This document shows, one piece after another, positions 1-6,834 of a stretch of 11,754 nt of DNA (position 1 is the stretch's first letter; every line of letters begins with the position of its first letter). A program made the translations under genes and the position numbers. The notes under the pieces are model-generated. The model was not told where the DNA came from, did not search any database, and saw only the letters and a list, made by a program, of their open reading frames with translations. The DNA comes from Christensenella sp. UBA4651 (GTDB taxonomy: Bacteria > Bacillota > Clostridia > Christensenellales > UBA1242): positions 1 through 11,754 of the forward strand of contig DHMD01000059.1 of assembly GCA_002405615.1 (NCBI GenBank). The letters run 5' to 3'.

Positions 1-332
1 TTGTTGTATGTCTTTGCTCGCAAAGTTTTTGCGGTTATCGGGGTCGAAGATGCAGTGCTGGTTAGACTGGTGATTTGAGTGTTCATATCGCCAGACGAGC
101 CATATATCATATTGATTAACGTAGTCATATTGGTCTTGTTAAAAGGGTTTGTTGCAGTTGCTGATTGAGAGTTTAACAACAACTCCCCTACTTGCTTGTA
201 GGTCGTGTGCGCCGTACTAAAGGCGTTTGCTGGCTTGATTACAGTGTAATACACCGTGAAAAATGCGCCTACCGCAAATATCGCCGCCAACACACAGCCT
301 ATTATCAGCATTTTTGCCTTTGTTAATTGCAT
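1..332 (-). CDS. Membrane-anchored protein of unknown family (3' end beyond window)
   Basis: The frame is open from an ATG at 330-332 to the left edge, giving the first 110 residues. GAGG (about 341-344) lies 8 bases before this ATG. Residues 2-7 are short and basic (QLTKAK), residues 9-31 are a hydrophobic stretch (LIIGCVLAAIFAVGAFF and onward), and the rest is polar and rich in Thr, Ser and Asn. This fits an N-terminal signal anchor with the body outside the membrane. A lipobox-like IIGC at residues 10-13 is present, but the hydrophobic stretch follows the Cys instead of preceding it, so a lipoprotein is less likely. I do not recognise the family. It follows hemW but has its own promoter and a long structured leader, so it is probably a separate unit. 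An overlapping frame beginning at 402 is less credible because it has no ribosome site and would run through the leader RNA. Confidence 0.6.
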   Translation of the reverse strand, partial: MQLTKAKMLIIGCVLAAIFAVGAFFTVYYTVIKPANAFSTAHTTYKQVGELLLNSQSATATNPFNKTNMTTLINMIYGSSGDMNTQITSLTSTASSTPITAKTLRAKTYN

Positions 333-367
333 ATCCTTTACCTCGATTTGTTTTTTGTTGTTTTTTT

Positions 368-498
368 GGGTTCGGGACATAGTCCCTCACAGGTCCTTCC
401 ACTAGGGGCTACGAAGCAAGAGTCAGGACGACAAGATGAAGAAAGTAACCTATAATAAAAGGTTATGGCAACAAGATGTTGCCCCAAACCCTCCTTAT
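368..498 (-). ncRNA. Candidate structured 5' leader RNA (riboswitch-like or small RNA)
   Basis: Downstream of the promoter at 505-534 the predicted transcript folds into a closed multi-hairpin shape. The closing stem pairs GGGUUU (491-486) with GAACCC (373-368); it can lengthen to GGGUUUGGG with CCCGAACCC. Inside are GGCAACA/UGUUGCC (483-477 with 473-467, loop UCU), UAACCU/AGGUUA (465-460 with 451-446), GUCCU/AGGAC (429-425 with 397-393) and GGGAC/GUCCC (386-382 with 378-374). The last hairpin competes with the lengthened closing stem, which gives two mutually exclusive states. An A-rich unpaired stretch and the ribosome site of the next gene follow. No U-tract terminator is visible, so control of translation or RNA stability is more likely than attenuation, or the RNA is processed from the mRNA. 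I cannot match it to tmRNA, RNase P RNA, SRP RNA, T-box or any riboswitch class I know. Confidence 0.45.
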
Positions 499-504
499 GT
501 TATA

Positions 505-534
505 AGTATACCCTTTTTCGACATTTTTAGTCAA
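505..534 (-). promoter_or_regulatory. Sigma-A-type promoter for the leader RNA and the unknown membrane protein
   Basis: Read on the minus strand, TTGACT (534-529) is followed after 18 bases by TATACT (510-505). Transcription would start near 498, seven bases after the -10 box and just before the first strand of the leader's closing stem. The promoter lies beyond the end of hemW, so the downstream gene is probably transcribed independently of lepA-hemW. Confidence 0.7.
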
Positions 535-629
535 ACGATTTCGGCTACTCTTTTCATATTTTTTATTTTTCTAGACCTTTATATCTTGTTTACCACACCT
601 ACAAATAAGCCCCCTCAGAAAAACTTCTC

Positions 630-1760
630 TCATTTGAACTCAAAAAGTTTACTAATAATTGTATTCGTCATATAAAAGTCGGTTGCGACAGCATACCCGT
701 TCTCAATTTTTAGGAGTTTAGCCACATTACATAAATAGTTTATACCTCTGCAATTTTCAGTCAAAAAATCCACGCCAAACTGCCGCTCGTACTCCGCAAT
801 ATCCAGTCCCCGAGCAGTTCGCAACGCAAGCATAATAAACTCCTCTTTGGCAGTTGTCAAGGTTTCCTTTTCAACATTTATACTAGCACGTGTAGGATTA
901 GCAACATATTCACCCAAATTTGCGACATTCTCCCAATGCACACCATTCACGAACGAATACGCAGCCAACCCTAGCCCCAAATACTCTCCTCTATGCCAAT
1001 AATTTAGATTATGTTTTGACTCATAGCCCAATTTTGCGAAATTGCTAATCTCGTATCTCGCAAAACCAAATTTCGCCAAATAATCGACCGCAAAGTCGTA
1101 CATATTCACCACATCGAGTTGGTCAGGTTCAATCAATTCCCCAGCCTCAATTTTGCGAGTAAGTGGCGTATTTGGCTCGTTGATTAGACTATATGCTGAT
1201 ATATGAGTAATCGGCAAAGTCAATACGGCGTCAATGAGATTTTTGACATCAAATATAGTTTGGGTAGGTATTCCCAGCATTATATCTATATTAATATCGG
1301 TTATCCCGCAACTGCGAGCATACTCCACCGCACGGACGCAATCTGCAAAATCGTGCTTTCTATTGAGTAACGACAAATGCGTAGGCTCTATCGCCTGCAA
1401 GCCGAAACTGACCCTATCACACCCACAAGCGGCATACTCCTTTGCCTTGTCAAAATTAAAACTATTCGGATTCGCCTCAATAGTAACACTCTCACACTCC
1501 GATAGGTCGAAATTCTGCCGAACCTCGTCCATAATCTCGGTTATCGCCCCAAGTGGCAAGAAACTAGGCGTACCACCACCGATATACACCGTGTATACCC
1601 TCCGCCCAGCATACTCCTTGCCCTTTGCCTCAATTTCCTCTTTGAGAGCCGAAACATAACTCCTCATCATATCAGCACTCGGCACAAAGGAGCAAAAATC
1701 GCAATAACTGCATTTTGACACGCAAAACGGTATATGAATATATAGAGAAAACTTTTTCAT
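630..1760 (-). CDS. hemW: Radical SAM heme chaperone HemW (HemN-like)
   Basis: A 376-residue radical SAM protein. It has the CxxxCxxC iron-sulfur motif at C13, C17 and C20 followed by D-F, a GGGTP motif at 61-65 (SAM binding), and HNLNYW at 250-255. The HNxxYW motif and the Phe in place of the fourth Cys are features of HemW; true coproporphyrinogen III dehydrogenase (HemN) has CxxxCxxCxC. HemW binds heme and is thought to deliver it to target proteins; it is often misnamed an oxygen-independent coproporphyrinogen oxidase. The ATG at 1758-1760 is chosen over one at 1812-1814: it gives MKKFSLYIHIPFC, the usual family start, lies 7 bases after the lepA stop, and has AGAGG just upstream. The earlier start would overlap lepA by 47 bases. 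It is probably co-transcribed with lepA. No clear terminator follows. Confidence 0.93.
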   Translation of the reverse strand: MKKFSLYIHIPFCVSKCSYCDFCSFVPSADMMRSYVSALKEEIEAKGKEYAGRRVYTVYIGGGTPSFLPLGAITEIMDEVRQNFDLSECESVTIEANPNSFNFDKAKEYAACGCDRVSFGLQAIEPTHLSLLNRKHDFADCVRAVEYARSCGITDINIDIMLGIPTQTIFDVKNLIDAVLTLPITHISAYSLINEPNTPLTRKIEAGELIEPDQLDVVNMYDFAVDYLAKFGFARYEISNFAKLGYESKHNLNYWHRGEYLGLGLAAYSFVNGVHWENVANLGEYVANPTRASINVEKETLTTAKEEFIMLALRTARGLDIAEYERQFGVDFLTENCRGINYLCNVAKLLKIENGYAVATDFYMTNTIISKLFEFK

Positions 1761-1767
1761 ATTGCCT

Positions 1768-3567
1768 CTAATCAATTTTGAGGATTGAGATAAATGCATC
1801 ACTAGGCACTTCAACAGAACCGATATTACGCATTTTCTTTTTACCCTCTTTCTGCTTTTCGAGAAGTTTGCGTTTACGAGTTACGTCGCCGCCATAACAC
1901 TTCGCCAAAACATCTTTTCTATATGCCTTAACCGTTTCACGAGCGATGATTTTGCCACCAATTGCCGCCTGAATAGGCACTTCGAATTGCTGCCTAGGAA
2001 TTACGTCCTTTAACTTCTCTGCCATAGCCTTGCCACGCTCGTACGCCTTGTCTACATGCACAATCATACTGAGAGCATCACAAATTTCGCCTTTGAGCAA
2101 TATGTCGAGTTTCACTAACTTGCTAGGGCGATAATCACTCAACTCATAATCGAGGCTCGCATAGCCCCTAGTTTTACTCTTTAAGTTGTCAAAAAAGTCG
2201 TAGATAATCTCATTTAGCGGGATTGAATAGTCGAGGCGGACACGCTTTTCGTCCAAATACTCCATACCCGTATTTTCGCCACGGCGCTCCACGCACAAAT
2301 CCATAATTGCACCCATATATTCTGGCGGAGTAAAAATTCGCATATTGACATACGGCTCTTCCATTCTAGTAATCAGAGTAACATCAGGTAGATTGCTAGG
2401 ATTACTAACTTCTAGCATTTCGCCATCCGTCTTGTACACGTGGTAGTTTACACCTGGGGCGGTCGTAATAATATCTAGGTTAAATTCCCTCTCCAATCGC
2501 TCCTGAATAATCTCCATATGCAAAAGACCCAAGAAACCACAACGGAAACCAAAACCTAGGGCGATAGAAGTTTCGGGCTGGTATTCGAGCGAACTGTCAT
2601 TCAATTTTAATTTTTCCAATGCGTCCTTTAACTCGCCATATTTGCTACCGTCAACAGGGAAAATTCCGCTAAACACCACTGGCTGAACCTGCTTGTACCC
2701 TGCGAGTGGCTCGGCAGTAGGATTGTCCACAGTGGTAATCGTATCCCCAACACGAGCTTCACTGACTTTTTTGATACTGGCAGCGATATACCCTACCTCG
2801 CCCGCCAAGAGAACATCACACGCCTTTGCCTTTGGAGTAAAATATCCTACCTCGGTAACCTCAAAAGCGTTGTTTGACTGCATAAATTTGATTTTGTCGC
2901 CTGGGCGAACAGAGCCGTCAAACACACGGACTAGACAAATAGCCCCCTTAAAGTTATCATAATAACTATCAAAAACCAAGCATTTGAGAGGTGCATCTTC
3001 CTTACCACGTGGTGCAGGAAATTCCTCTACAATCGCCTCCAAAACCTTGTCAATATTAATCCCCTCTTTAGCCGAAATACAAGGAGCATGCATTGCTGGA
3101 ATTGAGATTACATCCTCAATCTCTTTTTTCACCTTTTCAGGCTCGGCACTAGGCAAGTCAATCTTGTTGATTACTGGCAAAATTTCTAGACGGTTATCGA
3201 GCGCCAAATGAACATTCGCAAGCGTCTGTGCCTCGACCCCTTGACCTGCGTCTACAATCAAAATTGCCCCCTCGCACGCTGCAAGAGAACGACTAACCTC
3301 ATATGTAAAGTCCACATGTCCAGGGGTATCTATAAGATTAAGGATATACTCTTGCCCTTTGTAATTATATTTCATACGGGTCGGAGTCAATTTGATAGTG
3401 ATACCACGCTCACGCTCCAAATCCATACTGTCTAATAATTGCTCCTGCAAATCACGAGTCGCAACGGTCCCCGTATATTCTAGCAAACGGTCTGCCAAAG
3501 TACTCTTTCCATGGTCGATGTGTGCAACTATACAAAAGTTGCGAATGTATTTTTGTCTATCCTGCAT
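1768..3567 (-). CDS. lepA: Elongation factor 4 (LepA), ribosomal back-translocase GTPase
   Basis: A 599-residue translational GTPase, full length for LepA. GTP-binding motifs are AHIDHGKS (15-22), RERGIT (52-57), DTPGH (80-84) and NKID (134-137). The C-terminus carries the LepA-specific tail with KLLEKQKEGKKKMRNIGSVE and ends in LKID. LepA binds the ribosome in the cytoplasm or at the membrane; roles proposed for it include back-translocation, rescue of stalled complexes and 30S assembly. The ATG at 3565-3567 is preceded by AAGGGG about 5 bases upstream. A strong promoter lies at 3594-3622. hemW follows after 7 bases, the same lepA-hemW order as in Bacillus and many Clostridia. Confidence 0.98.
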   Translation of the reverse strand: MQDRQKYIRNFCIVAHIDHGKSTLADRLLEYTGTVATRDLQEQLLDSMDLERERGITIKLTPTRMKYNYKGQEYILNLIDTPGHVDFTYEVSRSLAACEGAILIVDAGQGVEAQTLANVHLALDNRLEILPVINKIDLPSAEPEKVKKEIEDVISIPAMHAPCISAKEGINIDKVLEAIVEEFPAPRGKEDAPLKCLVFDSYYDNFKGAICLVRVFDGSVRPGDKIKFMQSNNAFEVTEVGYFTPKAKACDVLLAGEVGYIAASIKKVSEARVGDTITTVDNPTAEPLAGYKQVQPVVFSGIFPVDGSKYGELKDALEKLKLNDSSLEYQPETSIALGFGFRCGFLGLLHMEIIQERLEREFNLDIITTAPGVNYHVYKTDGEMLEVSNPSNLPDVTLITRMEEPYVNMRIFTPPEYMGAIMDLCVERRGENTGMEYLDEKRVRLDYSIPLNEIIYDFFDNLKSKTRGYASLDYELSDYRPSKLVKLDILLKGEICDALSMIVHVDKAYERGKAMAEKLKDVIPRQQFEVPIQAAIGGKIIARETVKAYRKDVLAKCYGGDVTRKRKLLEKQKEGKKKMRNIGSVEVPSDAFISILKID

Positions 3568-3593
3568 AACTGCCCCTTACAATAATTTATCAA

Positions 3594-3622
3594 ATTATAC
3601 AAAAAATAGCGATAAAAATCAA
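3594..3622 (-). promoter_or_regulatory. Sigma-A-type promoter of lepA-hemW
   Basis: On the minus strand TTGATT (3622-3617) and TATAAT (3599-3594) are separated by exactly 17 bases. The start of transcription would fall near 3587, giving a leader of about 20 nt before the lepA ATG. Confidence 0.8.
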
Positions 3623-3682
3623 TAGAAATTGACCAAAAATGCGTAAAAGTATGCAAATTTACTAGCATTATAAAAATTTTTT

Positions 3683-3691
3683 TGATATAAT
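3683..3691 (+). promoter_or_regulatory. Extended -10 promoter of the phosphodiesterase gene
   Basis: TGATATAAT is a full TGn-TATAAT extended -10 element. No good -35 box lies 16-18 bases upstream, which is common for extended -10 promoters. The ATG at 3717 is preceded by GAGGAT with 7 bases after the GAGG. It diverges from the lepA promoter within the same 149-base gap. Confidence 0.6.
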
Positions 3692-3716
3692 TAAAAAAAT
3701 CGTATGAGGATAGTTT

Positions 3717-4457
3717 ATGGAAAAAAATATTGATTGGTTGTTTGAGAAATTCATAGCGCACAAGGGGTTTTGGGGCGACAATATCCCAGAGAATTCTCTC
3801 GGTGCTTTCGAAAAAGCGATTGAGAACCATTACTCTATTGAAATGGATGTGAGGCTATTAGCAGACGGTGAACTAGCAGTTCTGCACGACAAGGAATTAT
3901 CCCGCATGACTGGTCAAGACGGATACTTGTCCAAACTAAATCGAGAAGATTTGCCAAATTATAAATTAAACGGCACAGAATACTCTATCCCCACCCTTGA
4001 CGAAGCGCTTAGTTTTATCGGTGGCAAAGTGCCAGTTATTCTCGACCTCAAAACCGAGGCAACAAATGTTGGGGCTTTTGAGAGTAAAGTCGCTGACGCT
4101 ATCAGAAACTATTCGGGAGATGTTGCAGTTATGTCTTTTAACCCTCTTGCGCTAGAATGGTTTAGCAAAAACGCACCTAATATCCCGAGAGGTCTATTGA
4201 GTACTCGCTGGACGAAAGATTTGGCGGATAGACCTGATACATTTATCAAAAGACTAGTTACCTCTCGCAACCTCCTCCGCAAACGAGCAAATCCAGATTT
4301 CCTAGCATATAATATTAAACAACTACCATCAATCAGAACTCGCAAGTTCAAAAAAATTCCGCTCATCGGCTGGACAGTGAACTCGCAAGAAGAATACCTC
4401 GATAAGGTAAAGTATGTAGACAATATTATCTTTGAGGGGTTTATGCCGAAAATATAA
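3717..4457 (+). CDS. Glycerophosphodiester phosphodiesterase family protein
   Basis: A 246-residue protein of the GDPD family, a TIM barrel that cleaves glycerophosphodiesters to glycerol 3-phosphate and an alcohol using a divalent metal. The conserved positions are in order: H15 in IAHKG, PENS (24-27), E42 and D44 in IEMDVRL, H57 in LHD, RMTG (63-66), PTLDEAL (92-98), the LDLKTE strand with K112, and the closing IGWTVN (217-222). The first motif reads AHKG instead of the usual AHRG, a conservative change that could affect phosphate binding. There is no signal peptide or membrane segment, so the enzyme is probably cytoplasmic and acts on products of phospholipid breakdown. It has its own promoter and terminator and appears monocistronic. 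The substrate cannot be told from sequence. Confidence 0.9.
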   Translation: MEKNIDWLFEKFIAHKGFWGDNIPENSLGAFEKAIENHYSIEMDVRLLADGELAVLHDKELSRMTGQDGYLSKLNREDLPNYKLNGTEYSIPTLDEALSFIGGKVPVILDLKTEATNVGAFESKVADAIRNYSGDVAVMSFNPLALEWFSKNAPNIPRGLLSTRWTKDLADRPDTFIKRLVTSRNLLRKRANPDFLAYNIKQLPSIRTRKFKKIPLIGWTVNSQEEYLDKVKYVDNIIFEGFMPKI

Positions 4458-4462
4458 AATTT

Positions 4463-4487
4463 GCCCTATTCAGGGCTTTTATTTTTT
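4463..4487 (+). terminator. Intrinsic terminator of the phosphodiesterase gene
   Basis: GCCCT (4463-4467), loop ATTC and AGGGC (4472-4476) are followed by TTTTATTTTTT (4477-4487). It starts 6 bases after the stop codon. Confidence 0.85.
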
Positions 4488-4496
4488 GCAAAATTA

Positions 4497-4524
4497 TTGA
4501 CAAAAAAATTTTTTATGGTAGAAT
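4497..4524 (+). promoter_or_regulatory. Strong promoter of the orphan gene at 4559
   Basis: A perfect -35 box TTGACA (4497-4502), a 16-base spacer made largely of A and T runs, and -10 TAGAAT (4519-4524) preceded by TGG, which gives an extended -10 as well. Transcription would start near 4531. This rules out the in-frame TTG at 4529 as the translation start. Confidence 0.8.
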
Positions 4525-4558
4525 TGAGTTGCAAAAATTTAATGACGAGGTAAGAATT

Positions 4559-5614
4559 ATGGAACAAAATAACTCTATGCACGCTCAGGCAAAAAAGAAT
4601 ACTGAGGATGCTTTATCATATTTGGTTGTTCAAGCACATGCAAAATCTCTTGAACTGAACCAACTCGGCGAAACTTTAATGAAGCACGCACAGATGGAAT
4701 TGTATATCGCTCAAATGGAAAATGTTGAGTTTGAGGCTTTGTCGTCTACTGCTCAAAAGTTGCATGAGAACCCTGATTTGCGAATTGAGAACAGATTTGT
4801 TGGTCAAGTGTACTATCTTGACAAGAGTAGCAAGACTAACATCAACGACAACAATGTGAATGAGGGCAACATTTATGTAGTTTCTCCTGACAAAGAAGAA
4901 GAAACAAAGCCTTCTAGTAGCATCGCTACAAATAGCAATAATGACAAAGTTATAACCTTTGTTGAGAGCAAAGAAGACGAGATTTCTACTCCCGCTGACG
5001 ATTCAAACAATGAGGAAACCGAAACAGAAGACGAAGACGTTGTTGAAACTGAAGCATTTGTAAAAGTTAAACCTGTAGCAAAGAGTTTCGACAGACTCAA
5101 ACCTGCCTACACTGGCGACATTGCAAAGAAGATTTACAAAACTTCTGTTATGAAGCCTGCTAGGGAATTAATCAAGGCTATGATTGATGAGCAAACTCAA
5201 ATTACTCTCAAAAACTTGGTTGACGTTGCAGCAAAGGACAAAAAGCACGCTGTATCTCTATACCACAGCGGTACAAAGAGCACTTTGGAGAACTATTCAG
5301 TAATTGCTTCTATGTATGACGCCGTAATTAGAGGTATGGATGTCGCTGATATGGAGATTTATTCACTCAAAGATGAGGCTAGCAAAATTGCAGAGCTTGA
5401 CTCTCTCGCTTGCACCATCATTAGCAATGCAGAGGAATTTAGACAAGAAAATGTTGAGGCACTCGACAACAGCAAAAACTTGACTGCTGGTAATGTAAAA
5501 CAATACTACACCGCTTTGGGTAAATTCGAATCAACAGCAGAAAACAAAATTTCTGGTCAAGACGTTATCAAGAACGAATTTGCAAACGATGTTGCAAACA
5601 TTATGTCTAGATAA
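4559..5614 (+). CDS. Orphan cytoplasmic protein with two helical regions and an acidic linker
   Basis: A 351-residue protein that I do not recognise. It has no signal peptide or membrane segment and only one Cys (C285). Three parts are visible. Residues 1-80 look helical and charged (many Ala, Leu, Gln, Glu). Residues about 88-168 are polar and low in complexity, Asn- and Ser-rich and then strongly acidic (NEETETEDEDVVETE, 151-165). Residues about 172-351 are again helix-like with regular Lys, Ala and Leu. The ATG at 4559-4561 has GAGG 8 bases upstream. An in-frame TTG at 4529 lies before the predicted transcription start and is rejected. A near-consensus promoter, a strong terminator and frequent AAC and GAC codons suggest high expression (inference). 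It stands alone, tail to tail with ftsY, so context gives no function. A structural or binding protein with a flexible linker is one possibility. Confidence 0.88.
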   Translation: MEQNNSMHAQAKKNTEDALSYLVVQAHAKSLELNQLGETLMKHAQMELYIAQMENVEFEALSSTAQKLHENPDLRIENRFVGQVYYLDKSSKTNINDNNVNEGNIYVVSPDKEEETKPSSSIATNSNNDKVITFVESKEDEISTPADDSNNEETETEDEDVVETEAFVKVKPVAKSFDRLKPAYTGDIAKKIYKTSVMKPARELIKAMIDEQTQITLKNLVDVAAKDKKHAVSLYHSGTKSTLENYSVIASMYDAVIRGMDVADMEIYSLKDEASKIAELDSLACTIISNAEEFRQENVEALDNSKNLTAGNVKQYYTALGKFESTAENKISGQDVIKNEFANDVANIMSR

Positions 5615-5624
5615 ATGATGAATT

Positions 5625-5659
5625 AAAAATGAAACATTCTGTTGAATGTTTCATTTTTT
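5625..5659 (+). terminator. Intrinsic terminator of the orphan gene
   Basis: A perfect 11-bp stem, ATGAAACATTC (5629-5639) with GAATGTTTCAT (5644-5654), loop TGTT, is flanked by A and T runs (5625-5628 and 5654-5659). It starts within 15 bases of the stop codon. The flanking runs make it potentially active on both strands. Confidence 0.9.
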
Positions 5660-5664
5660 GTTTA

Positions 5665-5703
5665 CAAAAAAAGTTTAGTAACTTTTCAATTACTAAACTT
5701 TTT
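5665..5703 (-). terminator. Intrinsic terminator of ftsY, possibly bidirectional
   Basis: The stem AAGTTTAGTAA (5671-5681) with TTACTAAACTT (5690-5700) has an 8-base loop. On the minus strand it is followed by a U-tract from the A run at 5665-5672. It begins just past the ftsY stop at 5711. The T run at 5699-5703 lets it also back up the orphan gene's terminator on the plus strand. Confidence 0.85.
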
Positions 5704-5710
5704 ATTTTCT

Positions 5711-6607
5711 TTATATAATAGCATCTACAAATTCTTTTGAGTCAAATGGCTCAATATCATCGATTTGCTCCCCAGTCCCTACAAATACAACTGGCACAGA
5801 ATAATCTTGTGCAATTCCTAACACAACACCACCTTTGGCTGTCCCATCTAGTTTTGTCAACACAAGCCCGTCAATACCAACCGCCTCATCAAAATATTCA
5901 ACTTGGCTCAATGCATTTTGACCAGTCGTGGCATCGAGAACGAGGAGTTTCTGATAGCACGCCTCAGGCCATTTGTTGGAAACGACCTTTGATACCTTTT
6001 TAAGCTCCTCCATAAGGTTAGCCTTGTTATGTAACCTCCCCGCAGTATCAATAATAACCACATCGACATTTTTGGCTTGCGCACTCACTACACCATCAAA
6101 TACAACACTCGCAGGGTCCGCCCCGTCTTCATTCTTTATTATCTTGACATTGTTGCGGTTCGCCCAAACGCTCAATTGGTCAACAGCTGCCGCTCTAAAA
6201 GTGTCGCCCGCAACGAGCAAAACAGACTTTCCTTGCGATTTATAATAATTTGCAAGTTTGCCAATAGTTGTAGTTTTGCCCACACCATTTACACCCACAA
6301 CAAGATAAACTAGCGGATATGTAATCTCTGGCAACTGGTTATTATCCAAAATTTCGCTCATAATTTCACGCAAAGCAGCCTTGACATCTTCTTGCGTGCG
6401 AAGTTTTGACTTTCTTGCCCTTTCTCGGAGTTGTTCAACAATTTCTACTGAACAATTCGCCCCAATATCAGAAGAAATCAATACCTCCTCCAACTCGTCA
6501 AAAAATTCGTTATTTAACTCACCTTTTGACATAATCGACATAATTTTGTTTCCCAAAGACTCTTTCGTCTTTTTGAATGCATTTTTAATTTTGCTAAAAA
6601 ATCCCAT
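5711..6607 (-). CDS. ftsY: Signal recognition particle receptor FtsY
   Basis: A 298-residue SRP-type GTPase. The N domain (about 1-90) is a helical bundle with the typical opening MGFFSKIKNAFKKTKESL. The G domain has GVNGVGKT (105-112), DTFRAAA (135-141), DTAGR (187-191), TKLDGTAKGG (251-260) and FVGTGEQIDDIEPF (275-288). The long acidic A domain of the enterobacterial protein is absent, as is normal in Gram-positives. FtsY docks SRP-bound ribosomes at the membrane so that nascent membrane proteins reach SecYEG. The amphipathic basic N-terminus probably binds lipid. GAGGG lies about 5 bases before the ATG at 6605-6607. It follows smc, as in Bacillus, but after a 242-base gap filled with repeats. 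ffh, often next in the operon, is absent; two terminators follow. Confidence 0.98.
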   Translation of the reverse strand: MGFFSKIKNAFKKTKESLGNKIMSIMSKGELNNEFFDELEEVLISSDIGANCSVEIVEQLRERARKSKLRTQEDVKAALREIMSEILDNNQLPEITYPLVYLVVGVNGVGKTTTIGKLANYYKSQGKSVLLVAGDTFRAAAVDQLSVWANRNNVKIIKNEDGADPASVVFDGVVSAQAKNVDVVIIDTAGRLHNKANLMEELKKVSKVVSNKWPEACYQKLLVLDATTGQNALSQVEYFDEAVGIDGLVLTKLDGTAKGGVVLGIAQDYSVPVVFVGTGEQIDDIEPFDSKEFVDAII

Positions 6608-6637
6608 ATAAGCCCTCTTAAATATTAAAGTTAAAAT

Positions 6638-6648
6638 TAATTAGTACA
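6638..6648 (-). promoter_or_regulatory. Possible -10 boxes for separate ftsY expression
   Basis: Two overlapping TATACT boxes are read on the minus strand (6648-6643 and 6643-6638) about 30 bases before the ftsY ATG. Neither has a convincing -35 box at 16-18 bases, so this is a weak call. ftsY may also be read through from smc. Confidence 0.3.
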
Positions 6649-6672
6649 GTATAGTATAAAATCATCAAACCA

Positions 6673-6756
6673 CCTCATCAGTGTAAGTCAGTGTACGGTT
6701 TGTATCGCTTCGCTTTAACTAAACCGTACTTACCTTACTTACCCTTATTTATTTCC
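6673..6756 (-). repeat. Decayed duplicate of the smc 3' end (repeat copy A)
   Basis: These 84 bases match 6835-6916, the last codons of smc plus the bases after its stop. The first 42 bases (6673-6714) are identical to 6835-6876. The rest (6715-6756) is clearly related but carries several small indels that break the SMC reading frame. The copy is also an imperfect palindrome: GTAAGT (6683-6688) with ACTTAC (6737-6742) on the outside and GTACGGTTT (6693-6701) with AAACCGTAC (6721-6729) inside. It could be a remnant of a local duplication or a member of a genome-wide palindromic repeat family. The window alone cannot decide. Confidence 0.8.
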
Positions 6757-6820
6757 GGTCTGCCGGTTCGCCGTTCCTGCAACTTCTTTCACTTATCACT
6801 ATCCGGCAGGCTATCGGAAA
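6752..6820. repeat. GC-rich inverted repeat between the two smc-tail copies
   Basis: TTTCCG (6752-6757) plus CTGCCGG (6760-6766) pair with CCGGCAG (6803-6809) plus CGGAAA (6815-6820) around a 36-base loop. The arms are GC-rich compared with the AT-rich surroundings. With the folds of copies A and B, this makes three hairpins in a row between smc and ftsY. Confidence 0.6.
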
Positions 6821-6834
6821 ATAATCGGCTGTCG

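Noticed and set aside
217..402. Minus-strand 61-codon frame
   Set aside because: It is out of frame with the better-supported gene starting at 332, has no ribosome site, and crosses the leader RNA.
366..500. The structured RNA as tmRNA, SRP RNA, RNase P RNA or 6S RNA
   Set aside because: The conserved cores I know for the first three are absent, the element is short for 6S RNA, and no terminator closes it as a free RNA.
436..675. Plus-strand 79-codon frame with hydrophobic stretches and AGGA seven bases upstream of its ATG
   Set aside because: It lies opposite the structured leader RNA and the minus-strand promoter and overlaps the hemW end. No plus-strand promoter was found, and the hydrophobic composition is what AT-rich non-coding DNA gives.
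1761..1814. Longer hemW start overlapping lepA
   Set aside because: The extra residues are unlike HemW N-termini and are encoded by the lepA 3' end. The ATG at 1760 has a proper ribosome site and gives the family start.
4529..4558. TTG start adding ten residues to the orphan protein
   Set aside because: It lies just before the predicted transcription start of a strong promoter. The ATG at 4559 has a ribosome site and fits better.
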